Made by a program: the position numbers and the translations under genes. DNA of 64,000 nucleotides from UBA7446 sp965656545 (GTDB lineage: Bacteria; Bacteroidota; Bacteroidia; Flavobacteriales; Flavobacteriaceae): assembly GCA_965656545.1 (NCBI GenBank), contig CBFHKZ010000004.1:62001-126000 (forward strand), given 5' to 3'. A model generated the notes under the pieces. That model was not told where the DNA came from, searched no databases, and saw only the letters and a program-made list of their open reading frames with translations. Positions 42,359 through 51,886 of this stretch are shown piece by piece; positions within the stretch are counted from its first letter, which is position 1, and the number at the start of each line of letters is the position of its first letter.

Positions 42359-43207
42359 ATGCAACAAAGGCAATATAATACGGTTGTCGTGGGGGTGGCG
42401 TTTTCGCCCAACATTCAGGCGAATGTGTTTGAGGCTTTGCGTATGAGCAAAATGTTTAACGCCTCCCTTGTCATGGTCCATGTGGGAGAAAAAACGAATA
42501 AGAAAGAGACTGCCCTAGATAAAATCATCTCCAGCTTTGATGGTGCCATTCCTGATTATCGCGTGCTTTGGAAGGCAGGCAACCCCGCAGAGGTTTTGCT
42601 TGGCGCCTGTAGCGGTGAAAATGCTGACTTATTGATTTTGGGGGCAATCAAAAGAGAAGGCTTGCTCAAATATTATTTGGGTTCTGTTGCAAGAAAGGTG
42701 ACCCGAAAAGCGCCTTGTGATGTGTTGCTGCTTATCAAACCTTCTGTTGAGCGTATTGCTTGTTCCTCTGGTGTTGTAAACGGTTTGGCGCATCCCAAAA
42801 CAGAAGAAGCTATTGACCGTGCATTTTATGTGCTTTCAACTCTTGGGGCGCAAAAACTAACCATCGTAGAAGAAATTCCCGAAGACAGTGTGGCTATTAA
42901 GGTAGATGACGACCGCAGTCTGCGAAAGTCTACCATTGCCAAAGAGCGAATCAAACTACGTGAAAACTCCAGGGTTCAAGGCTTGCTTAGCCATATTCCC
43001 AAAAGCATTAAAGAAAATCTTGAGGTTGTTGTACAGCCTATTTTTGGGCGAAGGGGATATTCCATTGGGCATTATGCTCGAGTTGCCCGCGCCGATTTAT
43101 TGGTAATGAATGCGCCCAGCAAGCTCACGCTTTGGGATCGTTTGTTTCCGCATGATCTAGAATATATTTTATCCGATTTACCCACCGATGTTTTAATTGT
43201 ACGCTGA
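42359..43207 (+). CDS. Universal stress protein, two-domain
   Basis: A 282-aa protein made of two tandem Usp folds. The first begins TVVVGVAFSPNIQANVFEALRMSKMFNASLVMVHV and contains LLILGAIKREGLLKYYLGSVARKV, an incomplete ATP-binding GxxxRxGL-like loop. The second ends RADLLVMNAPSKLTLWDRLFPHDLEYILSDLPTDVLIVR. Such proteins bind nucleotides and modulate stress responses or partner transporters. Its stop codon overlaps the SulP start by one base (TGATG), so the two are translated together and may work together. Confidence 0.82.
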   Translation: MQQRQYNTVVVGVAFSPNIQANVFEALRMSKMFNASLVMVHVGEKTNKKETALDKIISSFDGAIPDYRVLWKAGNPAEVLLGACSGENADLLILGAIKREGLLKYYLGSVARKVTRKAPCDVLLLIKPSVERIACSSGVVNGLAHPKTEEAIDRAFYVLSTLGAQKLTIVEEIPEDSVAIKVDDDRSLRKSTIAKERIKLRENSRVQGLLSHIPKSIKENLEVVVQPIFGRRGYSIGHYARVARADLLVMNAPSKLTLWDRLFPHDLEYILSDLPTDVLIVR

Positions 43208-45399
43208 TGGCTAAATCTTCCATATTTAGTGGTCTTCGGAGCAATATTTTTGCTGGTTTTGTGGTGTCACTTATCGCCTTGCCTTTAGCGCTTGGTTTGG
43301 CGGTAGCTTCGGGGTTTCCAATGGTTGCGGGTATTATTACAGCTGTTGTGGGCGGCGTGCTTGTTTCTGTTTTTGGTGGCTCATATGTTACCATCACTGG
43401 GCCTGGATATGGGCTGGTAGTCGTGTTGCTTAGTGCTGTTGCGGTGTTAGGCGATGGCGATATGCAAGCGGGTTATTTATATGCCTTGTCAGCAGTAATT
43501 ATTTCGGGGGGGTTACTTATGCTTTTTGGCTTTTTAAGGTTCGGAGCGCTGAGCGATTTTTTTCCTGCTAGTGCGATTCAAGGCATGTTGTCCGCTATTG
43601 GTGTTACACTTTTGATAAAGCAGTTTTACGTTATGTTTGGTGATATGAAAACCAAAGGCACTGTTATAGAGCTATTTGTTGGTGTCCCCGAATTAATAAA
43701 ATCTTTAAACGAAGCTCCCTCTGGGCAACTTTACGCTGTGGGTATTGGTGTAATTAGTTTGGGGATTATGTTTTTCTATAGCAAAATAACCAATCGTTTT
43801 TTTAGGCTTATTCCTGCGCCAATGTGGGTGATTCTTTTGGCGCTTGGCTTTGATGCATACTTCGCTGTTGGTGGTGTTGGAAATCCGATTAGTGAACAGT
43901 TACTTATATCGCTACCCAGTGATATGCTAACATCAGTGCCAACACCTAATTTCTCTAAATGGAAAGAGCCTGTTTTTTGGGGTATTGTATTGTCTATTAC
44001 CTTAGTTTCAAGCATCGAATCATTGTTAAGTATAAAAGCGGTAGATAAGCTCGATCCTGAAAAAAGGCGTTCAAATATCAACAAAGACATGAGGGCGTTG
44101 GGCATTGCCACTATTGTTAGTGGGTTTCTCGGAGGAATGAATGTGGGTACGGTGATATCTAGAAGTTCTGTTAACGTAAACAACCAGGCCACAAATCGTT
44201 CATCAAATTTTTTCCATGCCGTTTTTCTCTTATTGTTTGTTGTTGTTTTTCAACATCAGCTTGGGAAAATTCCATTTACAGCTTTGGCTGCAATATTGGT
44301 ATATACGGGCTATAAACTAGCCGCTCCAGCCATTTTTGTGCGTATGTATCAAATTGGAAAAGAGCAGTTGCTTGTGTTCTTAACAACGCTTATTTCTACG
44401 CTACTAACCGATTTGATAACGGGTATTTTAATTGGGTTGCTAACCACATTTGTGGTGCACGTTCTGCTCAACAAAGCGTTTTGGTTATTTTCTCGAAACC
44501 TACTCAAACCAAACGTGTTGATGTATAAAGAAAATGAAACCCAAAACTATTACGTCGGTATTATTCACTTTTGTACGTTTCTCAATTTTTATAAGCTTAA
44601 GTCAAAACTTGATAAAATCCCACAAGACGAACGTGCTGTTGTTGATTTTTCTTTGTGCTCTTTTGTAGATCACACGGTTCAAGAAAGCCTACAGAGCTAT
44701 GAAGAGTTGTTTGAGCGCAAAGGCGGGGCGCTAGAAATAATTGGGCTAGACATTCACGCGACCGACTCAAGCCATCCGTTTGCGGTACGCACGCTACGTC
44801 CCATGAAAAAATTACGTGTATTTGGTGGTGGACGCACAAAAAGACAGTTGCAGCTGGAGGCCTTGGCACATGAAAAAGGGTGGTCCTATAGCGAGGCTAC
44901 CAAATCACAAGAGCGAATGTTGCGTGATCATCCTGTTTATCAAACTACTTCTGTGGAGCGTGTATACAACCTAATTGAGGGGCCCAAAAAGCGTTTGTCT
45001 TTATGCGACATACACTACAGCGAGGGCGCCTTTATTGCCAAAGAAAACATTCAGACAACGCTGTTGCGTGTTCAGCTAGATAAAGAAATTCCTGTGTTTT
45101 CTTTTGACCGAGAATTGTTGCTGGAAAAGCTCTCGCACTTGGCTGGAATACACGATATAGACTTTCCTAAGTACCCTGAGTTCTCACGTGATTTTTACGT
45201 GCAAGGAAATGAACCGAAAAAAATTAGGGCGTTTTTTGATGACAAAATGGTGTCGTTTTTCTCTGCCTATGGGTTTTACCATATCATGAGTAATGGTAAA
45301 GAGTTGTTAGTGCGACAGTTTTTGCGCCCGGCAACACCCGCCGAAGCGGCTGCCATGATAGAGTTTGGGCTTGCGCTTAAGGAAAAAATAGACGGATAA
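43207..45399 (+). CDS. SulP family inorganic anion transporter
   Basis: A 730-aa transporter. About 10-14 membrane helices fill residues 10-420, with SLIALPLALGLAVASGFPMVAGI (the SulP signature region) and GSYVTITGPGYGLVVVLL. The STAS-like domain follows at about 440-540 (YYVGIIHFCTFLNFYKLKSKLD..VDFSLCSFVDHTVQESLQSY). A further ~185 residues after STAS contain RRPATP/EFGLALKEKIDG-type sequence that I do not recognise. It belongs to the bacterial bicarbonate/sulfate transporter group; substrate undetermined. It is coupled to the preceding universal stress protein. Confidence 0.88.
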   Translation: MAKSSIFSGLRSNIFAGFVVSLIALPLALGLAVASGFPMVAGIITAVVGGVLVSVFGGSYVTITGPGYGLVVVLLSAVAVLGDGDMQAGYLYALSAVIISGGLLMLFGFLRFGALSDFFPASAIQGMLSAIGVTLLIKQFYVMFGDMKTKGTVIELFVGVPELIKSLNEAPSGQLYAVGIGVISLGIMFFYSKITNRFFRLIPAPMWVILLALGFDAYFAVGGVGNPISEQLLISLPSDMLTSVPTPNFSKWKEPVFWGIVLSITLVSSIESLLSIKAVDKLDPEKRRSNINKDMRALGIATIVSGFLGGMNVGTVISRSSVNVNNQATNRSSNFFHAVFLLLFVVVFQHQLGKIPFTALAAILVYTGYKLAAPAIFVRMYQIGKEQLLVFLTTLISTLLTDLITGILIGLLTTFVVHVLLNKAFWLFSRNLLKPNVLMYKENETQNYYVGIIHFCTFLNFYKLKSKLDKIPQDERAVVDFSLCSFVDHTVQESLQSYEELFERKGGALEIIGLDIHATDSSHPFAVRTLRPMKKLRVFGGGRTKRQLQLEALAHEKGWSYSEATKSQERMLRDHPVYQTTSVERVYNLIEGPKKRLSLCDIHYSEGAFIAKENIQTTLLRVQLDKEIPVFSFDRELLLEKLSHLAGIHDIDFPKYPEFSRDFYVQGNEPKKIRAFFDDKMVSFFSAYGFYHIMSNGKELLVRQFLRPATPAEAAAMIEFGLALKEKIDG

Positions 45400-45407
45400 A
45401 TCTTTTG

Positions 45408-45415
45408 TACTTTCG
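45408..45415 (+). promoter_or_regulatory. TACTTTCG promoter-like box before MBL hydrolase
   Basis: One mismatch from TAnnTTTG and six bases before the ATG at 45422. The gene may instead be read from the upstream operon. Confidence 0.3.
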
Positions 45416-45421
45416 TTGACT

Positions 45422-46285
45422 ATGAAGCTCCATATAATAGAAACGGGGAATTTTAAGCTTGACGGCGGCGCCATGTTTGGTGTAGTGCCCAAAACCCTGT
45501 GGAATAGAACCAACCCTGCAGATAGCCACAACCGCATTGACCTTGCGGCACGATCACTGCTTATTGAAGATGGGAATCGTCTTATATTAATAGACACCGG
45601 TATGGGCAACAAGCAAGAAGATCGTTTCTTCCGACACTTTGGTCTGTACGGCGAAAACTCGCTAGACAGCTCCATTGCGAAGGCGGGCTTTTCTAGGAAA
45701 GATATTACGGATGTGTTTTTAACCCACTTACACTTCGATCACTGTGGTGGGGCGGTGCGGTGGAACAAAAGCAAAACTGCTTATGAATTGTCTTTTCCTA
45801 ATGCGCGCTATTGGAGCAACAAACAGCATTGGGAGTGGGCGGTCAATCCAAACGGTAGGGAAAAAGCTTCTTTTTTGTCCGAAAACCTAATGCCCATTCA
45901 AGAAAGCGGTCAATTGCATTTTATTGAAACGCCTAGTTCCAATTTTGTGTCGGATTGCGGTCTTGGTTTTGGTGCTTTATTTGTAAACGGACACACCGAA
46001 AAACAAATGATTCCACACCTTGCTTACAGAGGGAAAACCCTCGTTTTTATGGCGGATCTATTACCCACGGCGGGGCATTTGCCTTTGCCGTATATTATGG
46101 GTTATGATGTCCGTCCTTTGGAAACACTTCAAGAGAAAAAACTTTTTTTGAATCGTGCGGCCGATGAAAATTTTATTTTATTTATGCAGCACGACGCAAA
46201 CAACCCTTTGATTACCGTACAACAGACTGAAAAGGGTGTACGTTTGCATGAGACGCTTGCCGCTGAAACCTTAAATACGCTATAA
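45422..46285 (+). CDS. MBL-fold metallo-hydrolase
   Basis: A 287-aa protein from the ATG at 45422; a TTG six bases upstream is in frame but adds only two residues. Zinc ligands are visible in LTHLHFDHCGGAVRW (HxHxDH, near 98), with a later His in VNGHTEKQMIPHL (near 192) and Asp in FMADLLPTAGHLP. The fold fits lactonases and related hydrolases (AHL lactonase/quorum-quenching-like group), but substrate is not evident. It precedes the M1 peptidase by three bases, so the two are probably co-transcribed. Confidence 0.85.
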   Translation: MKLHIIETGNFKLDGGAMFGVVPKTLWNRTNPADSHNRIDLAARSLLIEDGNRLILIDTGMGNKQEDRFFRHFGLYGENSLDSSIAKAGFSRKDITDVFLTHLHFDHCGGAVRWNKSKTAYELSFPNARYWSNKQHWEWAVNPNGREKASFLSENLMPIQESGQLHFIETPSSNFVSDCGLGFGALFVNGHTEKQMIPHLAYRGKTLVFMADLLPTAGHLPLPYIMGYDVRPLETLQEKKLFLNRAADENFILFMQHDANNPLITVQQTEKGVRLHETLAAETLNTL

Positions 46286-46288
46286 CCC

Positions 46289-48097
46289 ATGAGAACACTC
46301 TTTTTTTTACTATTTACTGCTGCTGTATTAGCGCAACCACAACCCGGATATTGGCAACAACAAGTTGATTACACCATGGAGGTGGATATGGATGTAAAAA
46401 CCTTTCGCTATTCTGGAACCCAAGAACTCGTATATACCAACAAATCACCAGACACGCTAAAACGCGTGTTTTATCATTTATATTTTAATGCCTTTCAGCC
46501 GGGAAGCGAGATGGATATCCGCTCTATTTCGCTTAGAGACCCAGATGCCAGAGTAGGTTCGCGAATTGGAAAATTAAACAAAAAAGAGGTTGGGTATTTG
46601 CACGCAACTTCAATGGCACAAGATGGAAAAATGCTCTCTTTTAAGGAAGAGGAGACTATTCTTGTTGTGCCTTTGGCGGAGCCTTTACCACCAAATGCCA
46701 GCACTACCTTATCGATGGTTTTCGAGGGGCAAGTGCCCAAACAAATTCGCCGAAGTGGACGAGACAGCAAGGAGGGGATTTCGCTATCAATGACGCAATG
46801 GTACCCAAAACTGGCTGAGTATGACCACGAGGGCTGGCACACCAATCCGTATATTGGCAGAGAGTTTCACGGCGTTTGGGGGAATTTTGACGTTAAACTA
46901 ACACTTGATAAAGATTATGTTGTCGGCGGTACGGGTTATTTACAAAACCCTGAGGAAGTGGGGCATGGTTATGCTGAAAAAACAACAAAGACGAGGGGCA
47001 AAAACCTGACCTGGCATTTTGTGGCACCTATGGTTCACGACTTTGCTTGGGCTGCAGATCCCGATTACATACACGACGTTTTAGAAACAGAAGAAGGGGT
47101 TACGCTTCATTTTTTCTATCAAGACGATAAAGAAATAATCGATAACTGGAAACGGCTTCAAGGAGAAACCGCAGCGCTTTTGGCTTTCTTTAACAGTGCT
47201 GTAGGGCCTTACCCTTATAAACAATACAGCATACTTCAAGGGGGAGACGGCGGTATGGAATATGCAATGTGTACGCTTATCACGGGTGAACGTAGCTATC
47301 CTAGCCTTTACGGGGTTACTTCACATGAGCTGGCACATTCTTGGTTTCAACATGTTTTGGCTTTTAATGAATCCAAGTACGCTTGGATGGACGAAGGTTT
47401 TACTTCTTTTTTAGATGCGCTTGGGGAACAAGTGTTAAAAGAGAATGTGGAGGCTTTTGATCGTTCATACGAAGATTATAGAAAGCTTGTGAGTTACGGC
47501 CTAGAAGAGCCACTTACCACCCATGCCGATCGTTTTGATACCAATATTGCTTATGGAACGGCAAGCTATGATAAAGGGTCTGTTTTTCTAACACAACTCG
47601 GATATATTATAGGACCCGACGCTTTACTAAAAACCCTACAGAACTTTTACAGCGGATTTGCTTTCACACACCCAACGCCCAATGATTTTAAGCGTGTGGC
47701 TGAAAAAGTATCCGGGATTCAGCTGGAATGGTATTTAAATGATTGGACGCGCACGACAAAAACCATTGATTACGCTATAGAGTCCGTTAACCAAAAGGAT
47801 GGAAAAACAGTTGTTGCATTAAAACGCCTTGGCGCAATGGGAATGCCAATTGATTTTGGTGTGTTGTATAAAGACGGAAGGCAAGAGGTGTACTACATTC
47901 CTTTGCAAATGATGTTTGGTGAAAAGCCAGGTTGTGAGGGTGCGTGTAAAACGGAAAAAGACTGGGCATGGGCCAGACCAACCTATACCTTAACCATAGA
48001 CGCCCCTTTGAGTGAAATTGAACAACTGCGTATAGACCCCTCTGGGTTTATGGCTGATATAGATTTGAGTAATAATGTTTTCGACACACAGAACTGA
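46289..48097 (+). CDS. M1 family zinc metallopeptidase
   Basis: A 602-aa aminopeptidase-like enzyme with a signal peptide (MRTLFFLLFTAAVLAQPQ), so it is exported to the periplasm or surface. The zinc site is THELAHSWFQHVLAFNESKYAWMDEGFTSF (near 349-378): HExxH then Glu 18 residues after the second His. The exopeptidase motif GGMEYAM lies near 320. It should trim amino acids from peptides. The 3' end overlaps rnpA by 23 bases. Confidence 0.9.
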   Translation: MRTLFFLLFTAAVLAQPQPGYWQQQVDYTMEVDMDVKTFRYSGTQELVYTNKSPDTLKRVFYHLYFNAFQPGSEMDIRSISLRDPDARVGSRIGKLNKKEVGYLHATSMAQDGKMLSFKEEETILVVPLAEPLPPNASTTLSMVFEGQVPKQIRRSGRDSKEGISLSMTQWYPKLAEYDHEGWHTNPYIGREFHGVWGNFDVKLTLDKDYVVGGTGYLQNPEEVGHGYAEKTTKTRGKNLTWHFVAPMVHDFAWAADPDYIHDVLETEEGVTLHFFYQDDKEIIDNWKRLQGETAALLAFFNSAVGPYPYKQYSILQGGDGGMEYAMCTLITGERSYPSLYGVTSHELAHSWFQHVLAFNESKYAWMDEGFTSFLDALGEQVLKENVEAFDRSYEDYRKLVSYGLEEPLTTHADRFDTNIAYGTASYDKGSVFLTQLGYIIGPDALLKTLQNFYSGFAFTHPTPNDFKRVAEKVSGIQLEWYLNDWTRTTKTIDYAIESVNQKDGKTVVALKRLGAMGMPIDFGVLYKDGRQEVYYIPLQMMFGEKPGCEGACKTEKDWAWARPTYTLTIDAPLSEIEQLRIDPSGFMADIDLSNNVFDTQN

Positions 48098-48434
48098 AAT
48101 AAAGCGCCTTAAAAGCAAACAAACCATCGAACGTCTTTTTTCGGAGGGAACTCACCTTGGGAAAAGACCTATGAAATTGGTGTGTGATACTCAAAAAGGA
48201 AATGGACTTGCTTTGGGGTTTGGGGTTTCCAAGCGTTTGTTTCCAAGGGCTGTTGACCGAAACAAAATCAAAAGGTTGATGCGAGAACAATACCGAGTTC
48301 TTTGTTCCGACCCTTTATATACGCCTATTGAAGGAAATGGTTTTTTTATCTATAATTCACGGGAATTGCCTTCGTTAGAAACGATTGAAAAAGCAATGCT
48401 TCCTTTGGTTAAACGTTGGGTTGATTTGCAGTAG
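48075..48434 (+). CDS. rnpA: Ribonuclease P protein component
   Basis: A 119-aa basic protein that assists the RNase P RNA in tRNA 5' maturation. The signature RLFPRAVDRNKIKRLMREQYR (near 53-73) is present, with the usual IERLFSEGTHLGKRP start. It starts inside the M1 peptidase gene. It is not next to rpmH or dnaA as in many bacteria. Its 3' end overlaps the convergent acetyltransferase gene by 26 bases. Confidence 0.9.
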   Translation: MFSTHRTEIKRLKSKQTIERLFSEGTHLGKRPMKLVCDTQKGNGLALGFGVSKRLFPRAVDRNKIKRLMREQYRVLCSDPLYTPIEGNGFFIYNSRELPSLETIEKAMLPLVKRWVDLQ

Positions 48435-48855
48435 TAACCATCGGAATGTGAGGTATGCCGTCCTCTAAGTAGCCCTCTCCTGTTTGTGAAAACCCTAGCT
48501 TCTCATAAAACCCTTTTAAATGTTCTTGAGCAGAAATATGGATGGGGGTATTTGTCGGTGCTTGTTCGATACTTTTTTGTATAATAAGCTTACCGTATCC
48601 TAGTCTTCTGAACAACGGGTGAATTACAACACGACCAATGGAAGCGGGTTTTGTGTTGAGAAACACACGGGCATAGGCAACTAAAACGTTTTGATTGTAA
48701 CCAAGTATATGTATGGCGTTTTCGTCTTTTGTGTCAAGATCTTGATACACACAATTTTGTTCAACCACAAAAACCAAAGAGCGAAGCGCTAGCGCTTCAT
48801 AAAGCATTTTCTTGCTTAAGGTTTCCCAGCTGTGTATGTGCCATGTTATCGGCAT
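48409..48855 (-). CDS. GNAT family N-acetyltransferase, ElaA-like
   Basis: A 148-aa protein. The N-terminal ALRSLVFVVEQNCVYQDLDTKDENAIHILGY is the ElaA signature, and the acetyl-CoA loop is IGRVVIHPLFRRLGYGKLIIQ (V-x-x-x-x-R-x-x-G-x-G/A). The acceptor substrate is unknown. It overlaps the rpiB stop by 10 bases, so both are one transcript. Confidence 0.82.
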   Translation of the reverse strand: MPITWHIHSWETLSKKMLYEALALRSLVFVVEQNCVYQDLDTKDENAIHILGYNQNVLVAYARVFLNTKPASIGRVVIHPLFRRLGYGKLIIQKSIEQAPTNTPIHISAQEHLKGFYEKLGFSQTGEGYLEDGIPHIPMVTTANQPNV

Positions 48856-49280
48856 TGTGAAATTTTATTGACTCGTTTTTGATGCCTGCCACCTTCAAAG
48901 TCTGTTTCTAAAAATGTTTTTACCATTTCTTTTGCCACATCGGTTGTTACAAAACGCGCTGGGATACTTAATATGTTGGCATTGTTGTGTTGACGCGCAA
49001 GGGCACTTAGTTCTGCTGTCCAGCATAAGGCAGATCTTATTTCTGGATATTTGTTTGCTGTCATGTTTGCGCCGTTTCCACTTCCGCATATAATTATGCC
49101 AAGAGCTGATTTTCCATCTCTTACATCCACTGCAACAGGATGAATAAAATCAGGATAATCAACACTGTCGTTGGTGTCTGTTCCGTGGTTGGTATAGGTA
49201 TGTCCTAAAGAAGTTAAAAGCGAAAAAACCGCTTTTTTTAAATCAGGTCCTGCGTGGTCGTTTCCTATCGAAATATGCAT
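48846..49280 (-). CDS. rpiB: Ribose-5-phosphate isomerase B
   Basis: A 144-aa enzyme interconverting ribose-5-phosphate and ribulose-5-phosphate. Starts MHISIGNDHAGPDLKKAV. The catalytic Cys lies in GIIICGSGNGANMTANK (near 69) and ALCWTAELSALARQHNNANIL is the family core. It is the first gene of the operon with the acetyltransferase. A long AT-rich region separates it from rnr. Confidence 0.9.
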   Translation of the reverse strand: MHISIGNDHAGPDLKKAVFSLLTSLGHTYTNHGTDTNDSVDYPDFIHPVAVDVRDGKSALGIIICGSGNGANMTANKYPEIRSALCWTAELSALARQHNNANILSIPARFVTTDVAKEMVKTFLETDFEGGRHQKRVNKISQCR

Positions 49281-49694
49281 GGTTCTTATTTTCTATAAAA
49301 TTACACTTTTTGTTGTTGTTAATATCCTTTTTCGCTTACCTGTTGATTTATTGAGGTTATTAAATGGAGGTGTTCATTTCTTTTGATAAGTATCAATAAG
49401 TATGGTGCGTGTTGACAGATGTAAAAAAAAGCAATTATTAAAATTGATTTATGATTACTTACGGGTGATATATTAACATCTTTTTTGATGTTACTAACAA
49501 AAATTTTGTTTCATTTTCTTTAGGTATGTATCTAATTACAAGTGTTTTAAAAAAAATTAAATATAGTTATTGTGGTTATTAACACACTATAATAAACATT
49601 ATAGATTTAAAAATTAAAAAGATTAAAGATGTTATGTAATATTTATTTGTTGATAAACTTCAAAGACAAATTATTAGACATACCTTTGTGAAAT
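49281..49694. other. AT-rich 414-base intergenic region upstream of rnr
   Basis: No gene is seen. It is unusually AT-rich and contains a short hairpin AACATC-TTTTTT-GATGTT (about 49474-49491) and several weak DnaA-box-like words: TGTTGATAA at 49650-49658 (8/9 match to the reverse consensus), TTTTGATAA and TTATTAACA. A TACCTTTG promoter box for rnr lies at 49681-49688. It is simply a regulatory region unless further evidence supports an origin. Confidence 0.4.
49681..49688 (+). promoter_or_regulatory. TACCTTTG promoter box of rnr
   Basis: A perfect TAnnTTTG box ends six bases before the ATG at 49695. It implies a very short or absent leader. Confidence 0.5.
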
Positions 49695-51860
49695 ATGGGT
49701 AAGAAAAAGAACGCTTTATCAATCCAAAAAAACATTCTTCAGGTTTTGGATCAAACCCCGAACCAAACCTTTAACTACAAACAAATAGCCAGCAGATTAG
49801 GTATCAAAGATCCAAGCGGGCGCAATCATATTATCAAGAATTTAAAGAAGTTAGCAGCGCAAAAGCTTATTAATAATCCAACAAAAGGCACATTTCAAGC
49901 TAAGAAAAACGAGAGTTACCACCGCGGAATCCTCGATGTCTCTAATAATGGGACCGGTTATATTATATCAGAAGATTTCGAAGAGGATGTGAAAGTATCA
50001 TCAACACACCACCATAAAGCTTTTGGTGGGGATGAGGTTCTTTTTTATGCTTACCCAACAAGAGGAAAAAGAAAAAGGGAAGGAAAAATAATTGAAATAG
50101 TAGCACGAAAAAGAGAACGTTTTGTTGGTACCCTTCAAAAAAGAAACGGAACCCTATTTGTTCGTGTAAGCCCAAGAATATCAACGGTAGATTTTTACAT
50201 AGAATCAGAACCAGAAATGCAAACAGCAGATGGTGATAGGGTATTGATCGCCTTTACAAACTGGGATGAAACCAAATCACCACAAGCAAAAATTATAGAA
50301 GTCTTAGGTGTGCCCGGCGATGCAGAAACAGAAATACACACCATATTGGCGGAATATGGTTTGCCTTATGCTTTTGACCCTCAAATTGAGCAAGAAGCAA
50401 ACAAGATTGACGAAAAAATAAGTGCTGAAGAAATTAAAAAAAGAATGGATTATCGTGATGTCTTAACATTCACAATAGATCCTACAGATGCAAAAGATTT
50501 TGATGACGCGCTTTCTTTTCAAGAAAAAGAAAACGGTGATTTTGAAGTAGGAATCCATATTGCAGATGTTTCTCATTACGTCAAACCTGGTACTGTTCTA
50601 GACGATGAAGCTTACCAACGCGCTACTTCTGTTTATCTTGTTGACCGTGTTGTTCCAATGCTTCCAGAGCAACTTTCTAATAAAGTTTGTTCTTTAAGAC
50701 CCAATGAAGAAAAGTTGACCTTCGGCGCTATTTTCACCCTAGACACACACGGAAACGTAAAAGACCAAAAATTTGGTAGAACGGTTATCAATTCTAATTA
50801 CCGATTTGCATATCACGAAGCCCAGCATATTATTGAAACAGGAGCATCAACAATACCCGCTGCGTTATCCCTTACATCACAAACGTATACGGTTGATGAA
50901 AAAGTAAAAGAAGCGATTTTACAACTCAACACCACAGCAAAGCACCTGCGAAAAAAACGCATGCAAAGTGGCGCTATTTCCTTTGATAAAGAAGAGGTGC
51001 ATTTTTCTCTAGACGAAGACAAAAACCCAAAAGATGTCTTTATCAAAACAAGTAAAGAGGCGAACAAACTCATTGAAGAATATATGTTGTTGGCCAACAA
51101 GAAGGTATCAGAGTTTATTGCAAAAGAAGACAACAAAAAAACCTTTGTGTTTAGGGTGCATGATGAACCAGATGAAGAAAAATTAGATCAATTAAAAAGC
51201 GTAATTACCGGTTTTGGTTATTCTTTGAATTTAGCTTCAGCAGAAACAACAGCACATTCGATAAACAAACTACTCAAAGACATTGTAAATAAACCCGAGC
51301 AGAACCTTATTGACACCCTAACAATAAGAAGTATGAGTAAAGCGAAATACACCACACAAAACATTGGGCATTATGGCTTAGCTTTTGATTATTACTCTCA
51401 CTTTACATCACCCATAAGAAGGTATCCAGATGTTGTGGCACACCGCCTCTTACAACATTATTTAGATGAGAAAAAGCCGCCCAAAGCAGAGGGCTATGAA
51501 GCCGTCATGAAACACTGTTCCGCAATGGAAGTTTTAGCCACAAAAGCAGAGCGCGATTCCATTAAATTCATGCAAGTTAAATACATGAAAGAGCGTATAG
51601 GTGAAACCTTTACAGGTATTGTATCCGGTGTAGTTGAGCGCGGTCTTTATGTTGAGCTTGAAGGAAATAAATGCGAAGGAATGGCGCGCCCACAGGATAT
51701 TCCAGGGGACTTCTATGTTTTTGATGAGCGCAACTATGCTTTTGTGGGACAAAAAACCAAGAAAGCCATACAGCTCGGCGATCGGGTCACGGTAAAAGTA
51801 ACCGCAGCAGATCTAATAAAAAGGCATTTAGACTTTAACATATTGGCTCACGTAGAATAA
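49695..51860 (+). CDS. rnr: Ribonuclease R
   Basis: A 721-aa 3'-5' exoribonuclease. An N-terminal winged-helix-like domain (QKNILQVLDQTPNQTFNYKQIASRL) is followed by cold-shock domains. The RNB catalytic domain has FTIDPTDAKDFDDALS (metal-binding Asp residues near 260) and HYGLAFDYYSHFTSPIRRYPDVVAHRLL (near 555), and an S1 domain (FTGIVSGVVERGLYVEL) comes last. It degrades structured RNA and processes rRNA. It is a single gene, followed closely by the DUF2807 gene. Confidence 0.95.
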   Translation: MGKKKNALSIQKNILQVLDQTPNQTFNYKQIASRLGIKDPSGRNHIIKNLKKLAAQKLINNPTKGTFQAKKNESYHRGILDVSNNGTGYIISEDFEEDVKVSSTHHHKAFGGDEVLFYAYPTRGKRKREGKIIEIVARKRERFVGTLQKRNGTLFVRVSPRISTVDFYIESEPEMQTADGDRVLIAFTNWDETKSPQAKIIEVLGVPGDAETEIHTILAEYGLPYAFDPQIEQEANKIDEKISAEEIKKRMDYRDVLTFTIDPTDAKDFDDALSFQEKENGDFEVGIHIADVSHYVKPGTVLDDEAYQRATSVYLVDRVVPMLPEQLSNKVCSLRPNEEKLTFGAIFTLDTHGNVKDQKFGRTVINSNYRFAYHEAQHIIETGASTIPAALSLTSQTYTVDEKVKEAILQLNTTAKHLRKKRMQSGAISFDKEEVHFSLDEDKNPKDVFIKTSKEANKLIEEYMLLANKKVSEFIAKEDNKKTFVFRVHDEPDEEKLDQLKSVITGFGYSLNLASAETTAHSINKLLKDIVNKPEQNLIDTLTIRSMSKAKYTTQNIGHYGLAFDYYSHFTSPIRRYPDVVAHRLLQHYLDEKKPPKAEGYEAVMKHCSAMEVLATKAERDSIKFMQVKYMKERIGETFTGIVSGVVERGLYVELEGNKCEGMARPQDIPGDFYVFDERNYAFVGQKTKKAIQLGDRVTVKVTAADLIKRHLDFNILAHVE

Positions 51861-51864
51861 TATG

Positions 51865-51872
51865 TATCTTTG
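51865..51872 (+). promoter_or_regulatory. TATCTTTG promoter box of DUF2807 gene
   Basis: Perfect TAnnTTTG 14 bases before the ATG at 51887, just after the rnr stop. Confidence 0.5.
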
Positions 51873-51886
51873 GGTAAAGGATTTTT

